64,000 bases of DNA from Niebla homalea (lineage: Eukaryota; Ascomycota; Lecanoromycetes; Lecanorales; Ramalinaceae): positions 749,920 to 813,919 of the forward strand of contig JAHGAU010000031.1 of assembly GCA_019925105.1 (NCBI GenBank). Direction: 5' to 3'. Positions 1 through 13,900 of this stretch are shown in pieces; within the stretch, counting starts at the first letter, position 1; the number at the start of each line of letters is the position of its first letter. The position numbers and the translations under genes were made by a program. The notes beneath the pieces were generated by a model. That model searched no databases. It saw nothing but the letters and a program-made list of their open reading frames with translations, and was not told where the DNA came from.

Positions 1-400
1 TATACGGGGTCGCTTTTATATTTATCTTAATCTTAAGGGCCTATTTACTATAAGTTATCGTTTAAAAATTTTTTTTTTTTCTTCCGCGTATTCCGTTATA
101 TTACGGTCCGCTGACTTTAATTCCTCCGTTATTACCGTTACGCATATTTAAGTATAATTTTATCTTTTATAAATTTACTTATTATTTAAGTAAGTTTTAA
201 TAATACTTAATTAAAGTAATAAAAATAACCGGTCCTTATCCGCCCCCTTTTTAGGACCGTATATTTATATAGTTTAATAATCGTAATAATTAATATCTTA
301 AGTTTAATCGTTATAACCGTTTTAATATTAATACTTATAATATTAATAATCCGAAAATTTTTTAATTATTTTATAAGTAACCTAAATAGAATTTTTAATA
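1..400. other. AT-rich RIP-mutated DNA, unassigned
   Basis: This is AT-rich, CpA-poor sequence with stops in every frame. It lies outside the part that can be aligned by eye between Gypsy copies A and B. It may be the LTR or far 3' end of copy A, or another relic. No gene is visible. Confidence 0.5.
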
Positions 401-3400
401 GATAACTTTATATTTAATTACTCCTATTTATATATAACTTATAATTTATATTTATTTTCTTTTTAAAGGAAATAAACCTAATTATAATTAATTATAAGCA
501 TTCGCGATCTCTTTATTATTTAAATCGTACTTTAATTAACGAATAATAAAAATAAAAAAAGTAAAAGCCTATATATCCTTATTTATACTTATTCCCTTTA
601 TCTCCCCTATTATTATCTATCCTCCCTATTTTAATTATATCGGTATTATTAAATTAATTATTTTTCCCCTTTTTTTTTAAATTTATAATTTTTTAAAATC
701 TTTTATCGTATTAAAATATAAGAGTAAATAAAATAAAAATATAAGCGTTATATTATTTATATATATTTTCTCCTTTTAAATTATATTATTAGTAATTATA
801 ACGGTTTCTAAAGGATTAAGGTATTCTCCGTTGGTACCCTCCGGATTTAATTTTAATTTTAATTTTTAATTTTGGCTTATTAAGGGGTTTAAGATACCCG
901 GTACGTAACGTAAATACTTTAAAGTAATTACCGTAAAATAAGTTAGGTATAAAAGTTTTATCTATTTTTTCCAATTTATATAAAGCTTTATACTTCCTTA
1001 TAAAGCCCTTAATAATAAACGGTTTAATATAATAAGGTTTAAGTTTCTTAAGATTCAGGGTAAAATTCCGTTATATAATTAATTGCTTTTCCTTTAACGG
1101 GTTGTAACCTTATATTCCTTTATTATAACGGTTCTTTTAACGATCCTTTATCTTATTTAACTTCTTTTATAACTTTTCTTTAATATTTATCCGGTTTATT
1201 ATAAATCCTTAAATAACTTTATATATTATTTCTTTTAAAGGTAATATTATTCTTTTTATAATATATATTTTTACTTTTAACTTAATTATATTTTATTTAT
1301 ATATTATATTTAATTTAACCTTAAAAAAGATATTAATAAGAACGTATTTTGAATATTTAATATATTATATATTAATACCCGGTATTATTAATTTTCCTAT
1401 TTATACTTAATTATACTTTTATTAAGTTTACGTTTTTTTTATAATATTTTATTAAATTTTATTATTAAATTTTATTAAATTTATTATTTTATACGTTATA
1501 TTTAATATTAAAATAAATTAAATATTATATAAACGTAAAAAGCTTATTATTTTTTTTATTTATAAATATTTTCTTTATATTTATATATATTACGTTTAAC
1601 GTTAAGTAATAATTTAAGTATTCCTTTAATACTATAATTATATTTTTCGCTTTAATTAATTTTATATAAAAAGGTTATATAAACCGTAAAAAATAATTTA
1701 TTAAATTAAATATATAACGGAATCCGCTTTATATTTACTTAAACGGTCGGATAAAGTCCGTTTTAAATAAATTAAAAAAAGCTTTTACTTTAATTAAACT
1801 TAATAAAATTATATAATTTTTATATACTTACTTTATATAAGCTAAGTATCCTTATACGTATTTTATAATATTTTTTATTATATCCAGTTATTAATAGCGA
1901 TATTATAGTTTTTTTAATATTATTTTTAATAAGAAGTATTTTACGTTATTATAAACTTCTTAAAGTACTTATATTATCTTTTTTTTTATTAAATAGATTA
2001 TTTAATATTTTTTATATTAATAAATTAATTTATTAATAATAAAGTTATAACTATAGCTCGTAAACTGCCTATTAAATTTAACTTATTATACCGTATCTTT
2101 TTAAAAAATTTTATTTTTATTTTAAGGTACTTAATAATTTCTATATATTGATTATCGTTTTTATAGTAAATTAATTGCTTAAACTTTAATAGTTTTATAG
2201 GTTTATAATTAATTTATATACCTTTTTTTTAATAATTTTTATTATACTTTATATTATATCCCTATACCGGTTTCCTATCGCTTATTTTTTATAGCTATAA
2301 TTCTTCCGTATCTATTTTCCTTTTTTTATTTATACTTTTCCTTATTAACTTTCCCCCCGCGGTTTAAGATAATCAACTTTTTAATTATAATATCGTAATT
2401 TATATATTATTATAAACGTTAATCCTATCCTTTTTCACTTTTTTTAAGAATTCCTTTAATATAGTACGGTATCCTTTTTTATCCCTTTTTTGAATTATAC
2501 CGTATTATTCTTATTTTTCTATACTTTAAGGGCTATTTTCTTTATTATTTTATTAAATACGTATTCCGTGTTATTAAATGATATTTTCAATAAACTATCT
2601 ATAGCCTTATTAATCTCTTTTTTAATATATTCAATTTTAATATATAGCCTTTTTAACTTACTTATTTACCTTATAAAGATATCTTTATAATAATTTATAT
2701 TTATAATCCCGTAAATAACTTATAATTTATATATATAATTAAAACTTCTTTCGTATTTAATATATATAAGAACTTCTTTTTAAATATAATAATAATTAAT
2801 AATTTTTATTTATAAATATCGTAATTACGTTCCGCTTTATTTATTATATATAAATTATAAATTAATAAAACGATATAATCGTTTTAAATTTAGGTAATAT
2901 AATATCCGGCTCCGTATCTTAAAGTATTAATATATATATAAATTAATATTTTCGGATTTTATTTAAATAAGGCTTTAACTTTTATTATTATATTTTATAT
3001 AAGTTAAAACGATATATTTTTTAATTCTTCCTATCTTTATTTTATATTTTTAATTAAATAAATAAAGGGGCATATTATTTTTATAAAGCCTTTAACTTAC
3101 TTTTTTATTATATCAATAATATTTAAGAATCCTTTAATATTCCTTATATTTTATAATATAAGTTAATTAAATATCTTTTTATATTTTTTAAGTTTAATTT
3201 ATATACGTCCTTTTATTTTATAATTTTCTTTTAATATTTTAATTTTTATTGTATTAATTTTTAATTTATTAAATAATAATTTTAACTTTAATTATAGAAT
3301 TTATAAGAAAAATAATTCTTAAAAAAAATAAATTGCTTTTTTTATATCCCGTATACTTTAAAGATATTATTTAAATAAAAGACTAAATTAATAAGGTTAT

Positions 3401-6400
3401 ATTCCTTTTCTGGTATAAAAAAGGATAATTCCGGATTAAGTACCCGAATTATTCTTAACGTAATATTTATTAACTTAATAAAAATAAATAAGGATATACG
3501 TATTCTTTATAATATTTTTATTAATTATAATTATTTAATACGTAATATATATTAAAGGTAAAATAATATTAATCTTTAAAGTATATTTTTATTACTTAAT
3601 ATTTATACTTTATATCCGCTTAAAAGAAAATTTGATATAATAGGATTCTTAATAAATTATATATTCTTTTTATTAACTTTATATAAAATACGGATAATAC
3701 TTTATATATAAAGTAATAATTGAATATTAATTACGGTTTAGTTTTTCCCTTTTTATTTATTAATATTAATAATACGTTTTATATATTTATTTATTTATTT
3801 ACTTATATATATTTCTTATATATACTTAACTTAATTCCTTATTATATAATTATTTTAAGTTATTATTCCTTATTTTTAATAGCCTTTTAATAATAACTTT
3901 ATACGGTTTAATCCTTAATCTTAATATTATTTTATATAAAAGTAAGTTTATTATTAATATTTTATATAATTCTTTTATACTTATATCTTTATACGTTTAT
4001 AGTACTTAAAGTATCTTAAGTTATGTTTAATCATTTAAGATAGCCTCCCTTAATATAATACCTTTTTCCTTTATTTATATTTATAGCTTTTTATACGATT
4101 TTAAAGTATTAATCTTTTTTCTTATTATTTTTTTATTTATTAAGAATACAACTTATAATAATTCCGTTTTAATATTTACTTTTTTACTTTATAGTTTTAA
4201 AGTTAATTTATTTATTATTTTATATATATATTTAAGATAAATTTAATAAGTATTATATTTATACTCTGGTAATTCTTAATAAGTAATTAAGTTATTATTT
4301 TATTTAATTTTAAGGATTATACTTTTTATAATAAATACATAGATTTTATTATTTTTATTTCTTATTTATTTTATTTTCTTCTTTATATTATTTTAATATA
4401 TTACTTTTTTCTCCTTATTACCGGCTTCTTTGGATTATCGGTTATTCCCTTAATATATATAATTATTCGTCTTTATTATTATAAATATTATTAAATTAAT
4501 TAATATCGTTTTTTTTATATATTGAGTATTCTTTATATTGTTTAACGTTATTTTACGCAATTAAAAATAACTTTAAGTATTATATTATTTCATTTATTTT
4601 AATAAGTAATAAGCTTACGAATCGGATTATCTTTTGTTTAAATTAATTAATAATTTATTATTAATATAAAATAAAAGCTGTTTTTGGTTTTAAATTGTTA
4701 TTTACGCCTTTTATAATATTTATTTTAACTTTTTTACGGTCTTTTTATTATTTATAAGCTTCTTTAGCGTTTTCCCGGTAATTCTAAGTTCTCTTATTGT
4801 CTTTAAAGTACTTTTATTATTACAGTTTTCCTAAATTTTTACTTAATTTATTATATTTACTTTTTATTTAATTTATTTTTTATAAGTTTCCCGGTTACTT
4901 TATTTTATTCTTATTTTTCCTTTATTTTACTTAATTATTATTAATATATTCTTACTTCTTATTAAGTATATAAATCCGTATGTTCTTCCTTTTTATTTAA
5001 TTATTTATTAATATATCCTTAAAGTTAATTTTTTTCTTTAAATTTTTTTTTCTTAATTTTTAAGTTCTTTCTTTCTTTTTATCCTTATTTTTTTCTTTTA
5101 ATTTATTCTTTAAGTTTTCTTTTTTACTTTTATATTTAAATAATTTAGTTTTACTTTTTTCTTTTTTTAATATAATTAAGTTTTTATAATATAGCTTCTT
5201 ATATCGTAATTTTTATTACGTTTTATTGAATGAACGTATTTAAGGTTTAAGGATTTAAACCTTTTTTCCGTAAGTAACGTCCCCGATTCTTAATATTTTA
5301 ATTTATATTTTAAAGTTAACTATAATTAATTTTAATTAAAGAATTCTTAATAAAATATTATAATTTAAGTTATTTTTTAATATTATAAATATTTATAATA
5401 ATTTCATAATCTTTACTATTTAAATATTAAATATAACTTATATATAAAGTAATATAAGGTTTCCGTTTATTATTAATATAATAAAATAATTTACTTTAAG
5501 CGTTTTTAAAGGCCTTTCCTTTATTCTTAGAAACCTAATTAAGGTTAAATTAATTATAATTATATTTAAGTTTTAATTAACCTTTATTATAATTAATTAA
5601 TTTATTTATTCCGGTTTATAAATAATTACTATTATTATAAAGTAGATTATTTTACGTTTATTAAGTATAACCTTAAGGTTTCGCTTTAAGCCGGCGATAA
5701 TAATATTATTAATTTTAAATTTATTATTTTAAAGCGTTTCTTATATATTTTCTTTATCGTTTTTAAGTGCCTTTTTAATAATTACGGTTTTCTTATGATA
5801 TACGTAATTAAGGTTTAATATATTCTTTATAAGTTAACTTATTTTTTTTCTAAAATATAATAATAACTATATTAAATATATAGTTAATAATATAATACTA
5901 CTACTTAATAGCATCCGTTTTATATCTAGAGCTTATGCTTTTATTAATCCCATAATTTATTAAAGTTCCTTTTTCTTTATATTTTTCGCTTTTTTTTTTT
6001 AACTTTACCTTAATTTGCTCTCCGTTTTATATAAACTTAACCTTTTTTTTTAAAGCTTTATTATTAACTCGGCGTCTTTTTATGGCTATATTTATTATTA
6101 TACTTACTTCGTAATTAATATCCTTTTTAATAAGTTATCCATTTTTTATAATAATAACTTTATAACCGAAATCGTTAACTACGTATTTATTATTAACCTT
6201 ATTAAGGATTATTCCTTTTCTTTATATAATTAAAACGATAATTATTATATTTATTAGAATATTTAATTAATCTTTAATCGGTACGTTTATAAATAATAAT
6301 AATAGTTAATAATTAATATCGTAACGTCCGTTTTTATAGTTTTAATCCTTATTTTATACGTAATTTTTTTCGTTAAAGCTTATATTATTTCCGTTATATT

Positions 6401-8050
6401 TTTATTTATAATTATTTATTTCTTTATATAAGAATACCGTATAGTATTTATAATATATAAAGTATGATTTTATATTAAATAATTTAAAGTTACTAATATA
6501 TAGATTTTTAAATTTTAATACATTAAATAATCTTAATATAAATTAATTTATTTTTTTAATATCTTAATTAATATATAAAGGTTAATGGATATTTTAAGGC
6601 CTTTAATTTATACCGTTTATTTAATTAATTATATTCTGTTATAATCAACTTTAAAGGCGGTTTTAATTCTGAAATTACTATAATAATACTTTTTATAATA
6701 TTTATATTAATATTAAGTATATTATTAATACGTTTTAATATCTATTCTTTATACGATTTAAAAGGTATTTGAGTTATTTTATTATTTATAGTACTCGGAT
6801 AATATTATTATCATTTACGTAAACTAAGTTTATTTTTAATATAACTTCTTAAAGGTCTCCGTTTATATAATTGAATTAATTTAAGAATATCTAAGCTTTT
6901 AAATTTACTTTTTTATCTCTTTTTTTTTTTCTTTTTAAGCTTTTGTTTTTTTCTTATTTCTTCTGTAACCCGCTTTACCTTAAGGTATATTTTATATAAA
7001 TTTGACTTTTTATATACGTCCTTTATTAAACGTTTACGGAACTTTATATTTATTAAACCGTTCTTAAAACGGTTAATTACGTTTCTTAATATATACTTTA
7101 ATATTTTATTTATTATATTTTTTAATCTTCCGGGTTTAATATCTTTTTTTTTTTTAAGTTATATATAATATAAAATATACGTTTATAATAATTAAAAATA
7201 GAATTATTCCCTTAAAATAATACTTTAATATTATTCCCCGTTTAATTTATAAGGTTATTTAAATTTAATTTTAAGAATTTTTTACTTAAAAGTTTTTAAA
7301 AGTTCTTTATATCGTTTTCTATAATATTATTTAATATTTTATTTATAAATAAGGCTTTAATCTTTAATTATTTTATTTAACGTATTATGTTTCCTTTAAG
7401 TTTTATATTTATTGCGTTTATTTATTAACTTAAAAGGGTATTTTTCCCGATTTTCTTTTATACGTTACGAATCTATCTTTATATATTATTTAGTTTATTT
7501 TCCTATTCGTCCATTTCTTTAAAGCCGTAAAATAAAGTTTTAGTCCCGGGTAATATTGTAACTTTTTATTGCGAGGTTTCTAATGATTTTAAGGTAAGGA
7601 CTGGGATTATTAATAATATTATTAAATCTTTTTCTATATCGGGCTTTACTACGGCTATTAAGGAGGCCGCCGCGTGAGATCTTAACATCTCCGTCCTTGT
7701 CAAACACGCTTGGCCACCTTGGGGTATTAATATTGTTTCTTTCCCGTACTATTATGTTGGCCGCAATTAATACTATGGAGATATTATCTAGATATAATCC
7801 GTCCTTTAATTAAGTTAAAGCGTCTTCGATTTTTAAATTATCATATATAAAGTATAAGAAAGCTTCCGTATTATTAAGAAATAAATTAATAAATTTAAAT
7901 CGTTTAATTGCGTTATCCTATTATTTAACCGTTTTATTTAATTATTTAACGTCGTTTATATTCTGTCTTTACTTTCAAATAACGCTTTTTAAAGATATAT
8001 TAACGGCTTAAAGAAACTATTTAAACCTGTCGTCCGGTAAATAATAAAAA
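400..8050 (-). mobile_element. Degenerate Ty3/Gypsy retrotransposon, copy A (family A/B)
   Basis: The reverse complement aligns along most of its length with copy B (about 21.0-29.3 kb). For example, 790-840 matches 28,845-28,900, 3,640-3,720 matches 25,980-26,060, and 7,200-7,500 matches 21,840-22,270. The Gypsy assignment comes from copy B, whose frame reads through the mutations as an RNase H-like segment and a C-terminal region with KPSDKP. All coding frames are broken by C-to-T and G-to-A changes, so the element is dead. The gag end lies at about 7.5-8.0 kb and the 3' end near 0.4 kb. LTR limits could not be fixed, so both boundaries are approximate. Confidence 0.7.
7543..7812 (-). pseudogene. 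Surviving open stretch in the gag-like region of Gypsy copy A
   Basis: About 90 codons stay open here on the minus strand, ending at a TAA at 7540-7542. There is no obvious start codon, and an in-frame stop lies just upstream. The frame contains the peptides NINTPRWPSVFDKDGDVKI and SRGGLLNS. CpA and TpG are common between about 7,655 and 7,785, unlike the flanks, so this patch has largely escaped RIP. Copy B (about 21,600-21,850) has a related but mutated sequence. Its position at the 5' end of the element suggests gag. I do not recognise a specific domain, and it is not an intact gene. Confidence 0.45.
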
Positions 8051-8099
8051 ATATCTCTTTTAAAATGAATTAAGTTTATAGAATAAAAGGAAAAGAAAG

Positions 8100-10944
8100 G
8101 TTAAAAAGAATGGCCTTAAGAATATTTACTTGAAAAGTAAGAATTTATATAAATAAAATTTCCCCGCTTATTATTATTATTTAATAACGAATAAAAAGTA
8201 ATATAAATAGTATATTTTAAAGAATAAATACTTAAATAATAATTAATATTATAAAATATTATATATAAATAAAGATAATATTCTTAACTTTATTTTAATT
8301 AGATCGCTTTAAACGTTTACGTCCTTATAAGCGTATTATAACTACGCTTCTTTTTAAGCGCCTTTTTTACTTTAATATTTCTTAAGGTAAGTACTTAATT
8401 AATATATTATCCTTATTTATTTCGTAATCTTCTATTAATACTTAAATATCTTATAAGTTTACTTTTAAATATTATTAATTATACTTATAATTATAATCTT
8501 TCTATTTAATTAAATACTTTATATATCCTTTTAACGTAACACGTTTATTTAATAACTTATTAACTTTATAAAATAATTTATTATTAAATAAAATATTTAT
8601 AAAAAAATTAATAAGATTTAAAAAAGCGTTTAAAAAAATTATTAATTTTAATAAGTTTTAATTATACTATAGAAATAATAAAATAAATATATATATTCTT
8701 TAAAAAATTTGATTTATAAATAAGATTCTTAACCTTATAAATAACCGAGAATAACCTAATACGTTATAATCTTAACTTCCTATTTTTTATACCTGGGATT
8801 TAATATCTATAATATAACTTTAAAAGCACCTTATTTTTTACCTTAAAATCTATTTACTTATAATCTTTATAATAATAAATTTTATTATTAATATCTGTAA
8901 AAACTATAATATTTTTTTATAGTTTTTTATTAAACTTAACGGAGTTAATTATAATTCTTTAACGGAAAATTATATAAAAGATTTAAGTTATTGTTTATCT
9001 TAAAATTATAGATTGATTTATTAAGGATAAAATTAATTATTATATACTTTAAGTTATTAATAATAACCCTAATAAAAAAATACGTTTACTTAATTAATAT
9101 TCTTCTAAAATAAAAAGTATTAAAGCGTAATTTTAACCGTTTAATTATTATATTTGAATTATTCATCCGTTTATAAATAATATATTATAAACGTTAAGAA
9201 ATTAATATTTAATTTCTAAAAGATTATCCATTAAAAAAAGGATATAAACTTTACGTTTTTATCGTTAATAATAAACTAAGGAATACCTTATTTATTATCC
9301 GTTATTCCCATAATAAAGGTATTAACTTAATTAACCGCCGTTTAAATAATCTTATTTAAAAGAAATATAACGCGTTTATTAAATTTATAAATAATTATAA
9401 TTAAGGAGTTAAATTTCTATAGGTTATTATCCGGTAAGGTTACTATAAAATCCATTATAACCGTATAAAATAATATAGACGATATTATTATAGGGTTTAA
9501 TTTACTATATAATAAATAACGTTTTATTTATAATAATTAATATTCTGGATAATTAATAATATATTCTTATAGTTAACGGAATATATATTATATATATAAA
9601 TATTAATAACGATTTATAGGTCTTATAAAATTTATTATATCCGGTAAAACTATATATTATTTTAAATATTTTACCGTTTATTAAAGATAATAAATAACGC
9701 TTTCCGTCCGCGGTATAATATAGTAAGTTATCCTTTAATTAAAATTTAATATTATACATTTTATATTTAATTGAAATATTATTCATAACGGATTTATTAT
9801 TTAATTCCTATATTTTATTCTTTAAATATTTTCCTTAAGTAACTTAATAACTTTCTTTTAATATTTATCCTTATTATACGTATTTTTTAATTTATCCTTA
9901 AAATTATCCGATATTTTAATTAACGTAATATTATAAATAAAAGGAATTACGTTTAAATAAAGGATATTTAAGATCTTAAGGTTAAAAATGTTAATTTTAT
10001 TTTTATTTTTTAAATAAAATAAAGCGTCGGGTACCGTATTTATTATCTTAACTTTATAATATATATTTAAAGTAAATTAAGAGAAATATATTAACGCCTA
10101 TATTAAGTATAAATTAAGCTTATTTAAATTTAATATAATTAAAGACATTTAACGGAAAATTCCTATAAAAACTAAATAATTAATAAAAAATAATAACGGG
10201 AAAAATAATTATAGAATTAATTATATATTTAATTTTTTTTATAATTTATATAACTTTTATTATCTTTAACTTAATTAATTAATAATTTACTTTTATAACG
10301 TTTAATAATTTAAATAAGAAAAGAATAAACTATATTATTATCTTTAAAATAATATTAATATACTTAATATTATTCTTAATATAATATATTATAATAATAA
10401 AACCTTATTACTTTATAGTATTAAGGTTAATATATAACTTCTATAAAGGATTTAAATAAATAAAAAATATATGATTCATAAAAGCCTTCTATAATATATT
10501 AAAGGACGTAATTTCTTTATTTATAAGATTATCTATATATAATCTATTTATTAATTATTTTCAGGAAATGCCTTTCTTAGAGACGTCCTTTATTAATAAT
10601 ATTTTTCGTTCTTATAAAAGTCGAGTAATTTATATATGTTTTTAAAATAATAATTATAATTATTTTATTAATCTTAAATAAATCTTAAAATCGCATAATA
10701 ACTTAAGGAACTTAAAAACTTAAATTATTTATATCTTATTCTCAGAAGTCGTTAACCTTGAACTATTAATATATTATTTAAATAAAGTAATAAACGGCTA
10801 ACCGATATATGATTTCTTTGGGTTAAGCGTAATATTCTTGCTAATATAAAATATAAAAATTATTTTAAATAATATAAATATTTATTTAATATTTTTAAAA
10901 AAATAATATTATTATTTATAAACGCTTTAATAAATTCTTTTAAT
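8100..10944 (-). mobile_element. Gypsy element E, 3' half (RT end, RNase H, integrase, chromodomain)
   Basis: Reading the minus strand through RIP stops gives the usual order of a Ty3/Gypsy pol. The end of the reverse transcriptase, with a FINNNIIF box (a mutated FxDDIIIF), lies just left of 10,944. Text resembling a Gypsy connection region (GYPSV-like, then LKFPSTL-like) follows at about 10.6-10.85 kb. An integrase MDFI-like motif falls near 9,435-9,480. A chromodomain-like KYLIKWKDY segment lies at about 8.3-8.55 kb. The other half continues at 16,768, across an inserted LINE. The element is dead. Its 3' LTR was not identified, and the left boundary with copy A is approximate. Confidence 0.72.
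10932..10944. repeat. Target-site duplication, left side of LINE copy 1
   Basis: The 13-bp sequence AAATTCTTTTAAT occurs here and again at 16755-16767, immediately after the LINE's CAAT tail. It encodes the LKEF part of the interrupted Gypsy reverse transcriptase on the minus strand. Confidence 0.75.
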
Positions 10945-13900
10945 GAAATTATCCTAATGGAAATGGCGACGAACAAAGGGACCCCAGAGGTCCAAAACGA
11001 TACGTATACGTATAGCGTTAATAACAGTAAGAGAAGTATATTAAATACGATAAGTGGAAATAACGTAATGGTTAAGAATAAGGTAATAAATAAGTAAGTA
11101 ATCTATATTAATAAAAACGGCGATAACGCATATAAATAATATAATAATAATAAGCCGGATAATGCTTAAAATAAATAAAGGAATTAAGGTTAATAAAATA
11201 CGCGTATTAAAGCGTATAAAACGCGTAATAATAATACGGGGGTAATAGGTAAATAAGGGGGTAAAAAGACCGGTACGGTATTAACGGCGAGGGGTATAAG
11301 CGGGGGAAAAGGGTAAAAAGACCATAATGAAAGTATTATTAAGGGTATATAAAGGGGAAATAAGGTTAATAAAAAGGATAAAACCTTAAGGGATTAAAAA
11401 TAAAAAGCGGAGACAATACGTTATCCGGTAAGTAAAAACGAGAAGGCAATAAGGGAAATAGTAAAAACCTTAAAAAAACTCCTTATAATAAAGTAAAAGG
11501 ATATTACGTTAAAGATTTAACCAATATTACGGATTGGGCTAAAAGGTATAAAAGACTTTTACATAAAGGTAAAGGTAAAATTAAGGGAGGCAGAGCGGCT
11601 ATAAGGTTCTTAAAAAACGGTAATAAGAACGTTAATAAAAGATAAAAATAACGGTTTAAAATTAAGTATATAAGGTAAAAATATAAAGACGGCGGCTTTC
11701 CAGATAAGAAAAAGCTGGGTAACAAGGGTAATAAAAAGGGTACCCGCGGTAAAGAATAAGGGGATAACGGAAAAGAAAACGGTTACGTTAAGGAAAATAA
11801 AGATAATAATGGTCCGCCTATTTAATAATAAGGAAAGGAACGTAATAATAAAAATAAACCCGCTATAATTAATAAAAGCTTTTAAAATAAAGACGGAATT
11901 ATTAATAAAATAAATAATTATAATACGTAAATTATAAAATAAGGATATCTTCCTTAATATAGCGTCTTTAAAAATAAGGGAAAGCTTAAAAAGGTTTAAG
12001 GCTTAAGTTAATAAAGGAAAATATAAGTTAATTAAAATTTTAAAGTAATCGTTTATTATTATAATAAATATAATATATTTATTACGTTTTAAGGAAGTTA
12101 AAAGAAAAACTACGTTAAAAAATATAAAAAAAAAGAATACGGTTTTTTATTTAAAGTTTAAAATTATTAACTATAAGCTTCTACCGGTAATAAAGAGATT
12201 TAATTCCTTAAGATATATAAAGAGGTACTTTATTATTATATTGAATATAACGTTAACAAAGATATATAACGATATTTTAAATAAAGGGATTATTAAAAAG
12301 GGATTTTTTAAGATAATTCAGTTATAAGATAAAACGGTTAATATTTATTAATATTTTAAGTATTAAAGCTATAAATATATTATTATAAAATATTTTAATA
12401 TTACGAAATATACGGTTTACGTTAAGGGCTATAATATTTATAAGTATATAGAACTAATAATTAAGGGGCTTATAAAGGGTATATTTAAATATATCGTATA
12501 TAATAAGGAGGGATATTTAATATAAGATTCTAAGTATATAATAAGAGCTAAAGAGATTAAACGTAAGGAGACCCGGATAACCGTGAAAATTTAACAGTAT
12601 AACGCGTATAAGATTAATTTAATAGGTTAATTAAAGGTAACTTTAAAACGTAAGCTTTATTAATTAAATAATAAAAGGTAAATAACGGTAAAGAAAAGAA
12701 AGCTCCTTATAATCTTAACCTTAAAAGCCGGCCGTTTTACGTCTTTAATAATAGCCGGGAAAATACTAAGATAAAAAATATTTAACTTTAATAAAAAGTC
12801 TATAACTTAAACGGATATAAAAAAGGAAGCCCTTATAAAGGTTAATATATAATATATTAACGTTTCTAAAAATAATATAATATAACATCCGTAACGAAGG
12901 AATTAAAATAATAATATTAATATTTAAGTTTAAAAAAGTTAAGGACGTTAACGTTATAATAATATAGGAATTATTATATAGCCTATATATATATTTATTT
13001 ATTAACTTAAGAAAAAGGTTTTACTTAACCTTTAAAAAAGATAAAATAATTAAAATATACTTTTTTTATAAATAAACGGTTTAACATAAATAATTAAGAT
13101 ATTATTTATTATAATAAAAACCTTTATATATTTTATATTATAAAAAAAAGGACTTAAAAGGTAACCTTAATATTTATAACGTATATAACCTGCCGCCGGT
13201 TAATAGGGAAAATTTTTTTATAATATCGCTATTTAAGGAAATCTTAATTACTTTAAATAAGTATATATTACTTAAAAACTTTAACCTATATTATTATATA
13301 TAAAATAAGGAAAGGCGTATAATAAATTATATTAAATTAAATAACTTATTAATAATTACCGCTTAAGTTAACCTCTTATTATTAATATTATAAGGGATTA
13401 TTACGTAAAAAAGTTATAGGTTTAAAATAACAATTAATTTAACTTTTAATACGGAAGGGGTTACCGGCGTAATTATAATATATAAGTTACGAGAAGACTT
13501 AAAATATAACTCGGATTATATATTAATATAAATAACTTTGAATTAAACCGTTAATATAGCCTTATTATTATTAATAAAAAGGGTATAGAAAACGGTTAAG
13601 GCAATAAAGGTTTATATAAAAACGGAGGAGATAATAATATAATTTATAAACCTCCTTTAACTAGATAATAAAAACCGGATCAACCTTTTTATAAAGTAAA
13701 TAATAAAGGTATTAAATAAAGTAATCGATAAAATTATTCCGATAATAAAATCCTTTTAAAGAGTTAAAACTTATTAAAATAAAGGGTATATAATTACAAT
13801 TATAAAAATGAAAAGGCTAATTAAGTAGGCTTTTAAGTATAAGAATTAAAAGATATTTAATTAATTAAGGGTTATTTAAAAAGAAAAAAAGGATTATTAA

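Noticed and set aside
2490..2690. Hydrophobic 66-codon frame
   Set aside because: AT-biased translation (Ile, Leu, Phe, Tyr) inside Gypsy copy A on the strand opposite to pol.
11504..11725. 73-codon minus-strand frame
   Set aside because: It is antisense within the ORF1 region of LINE copy 1; RIP removed stops by chance.
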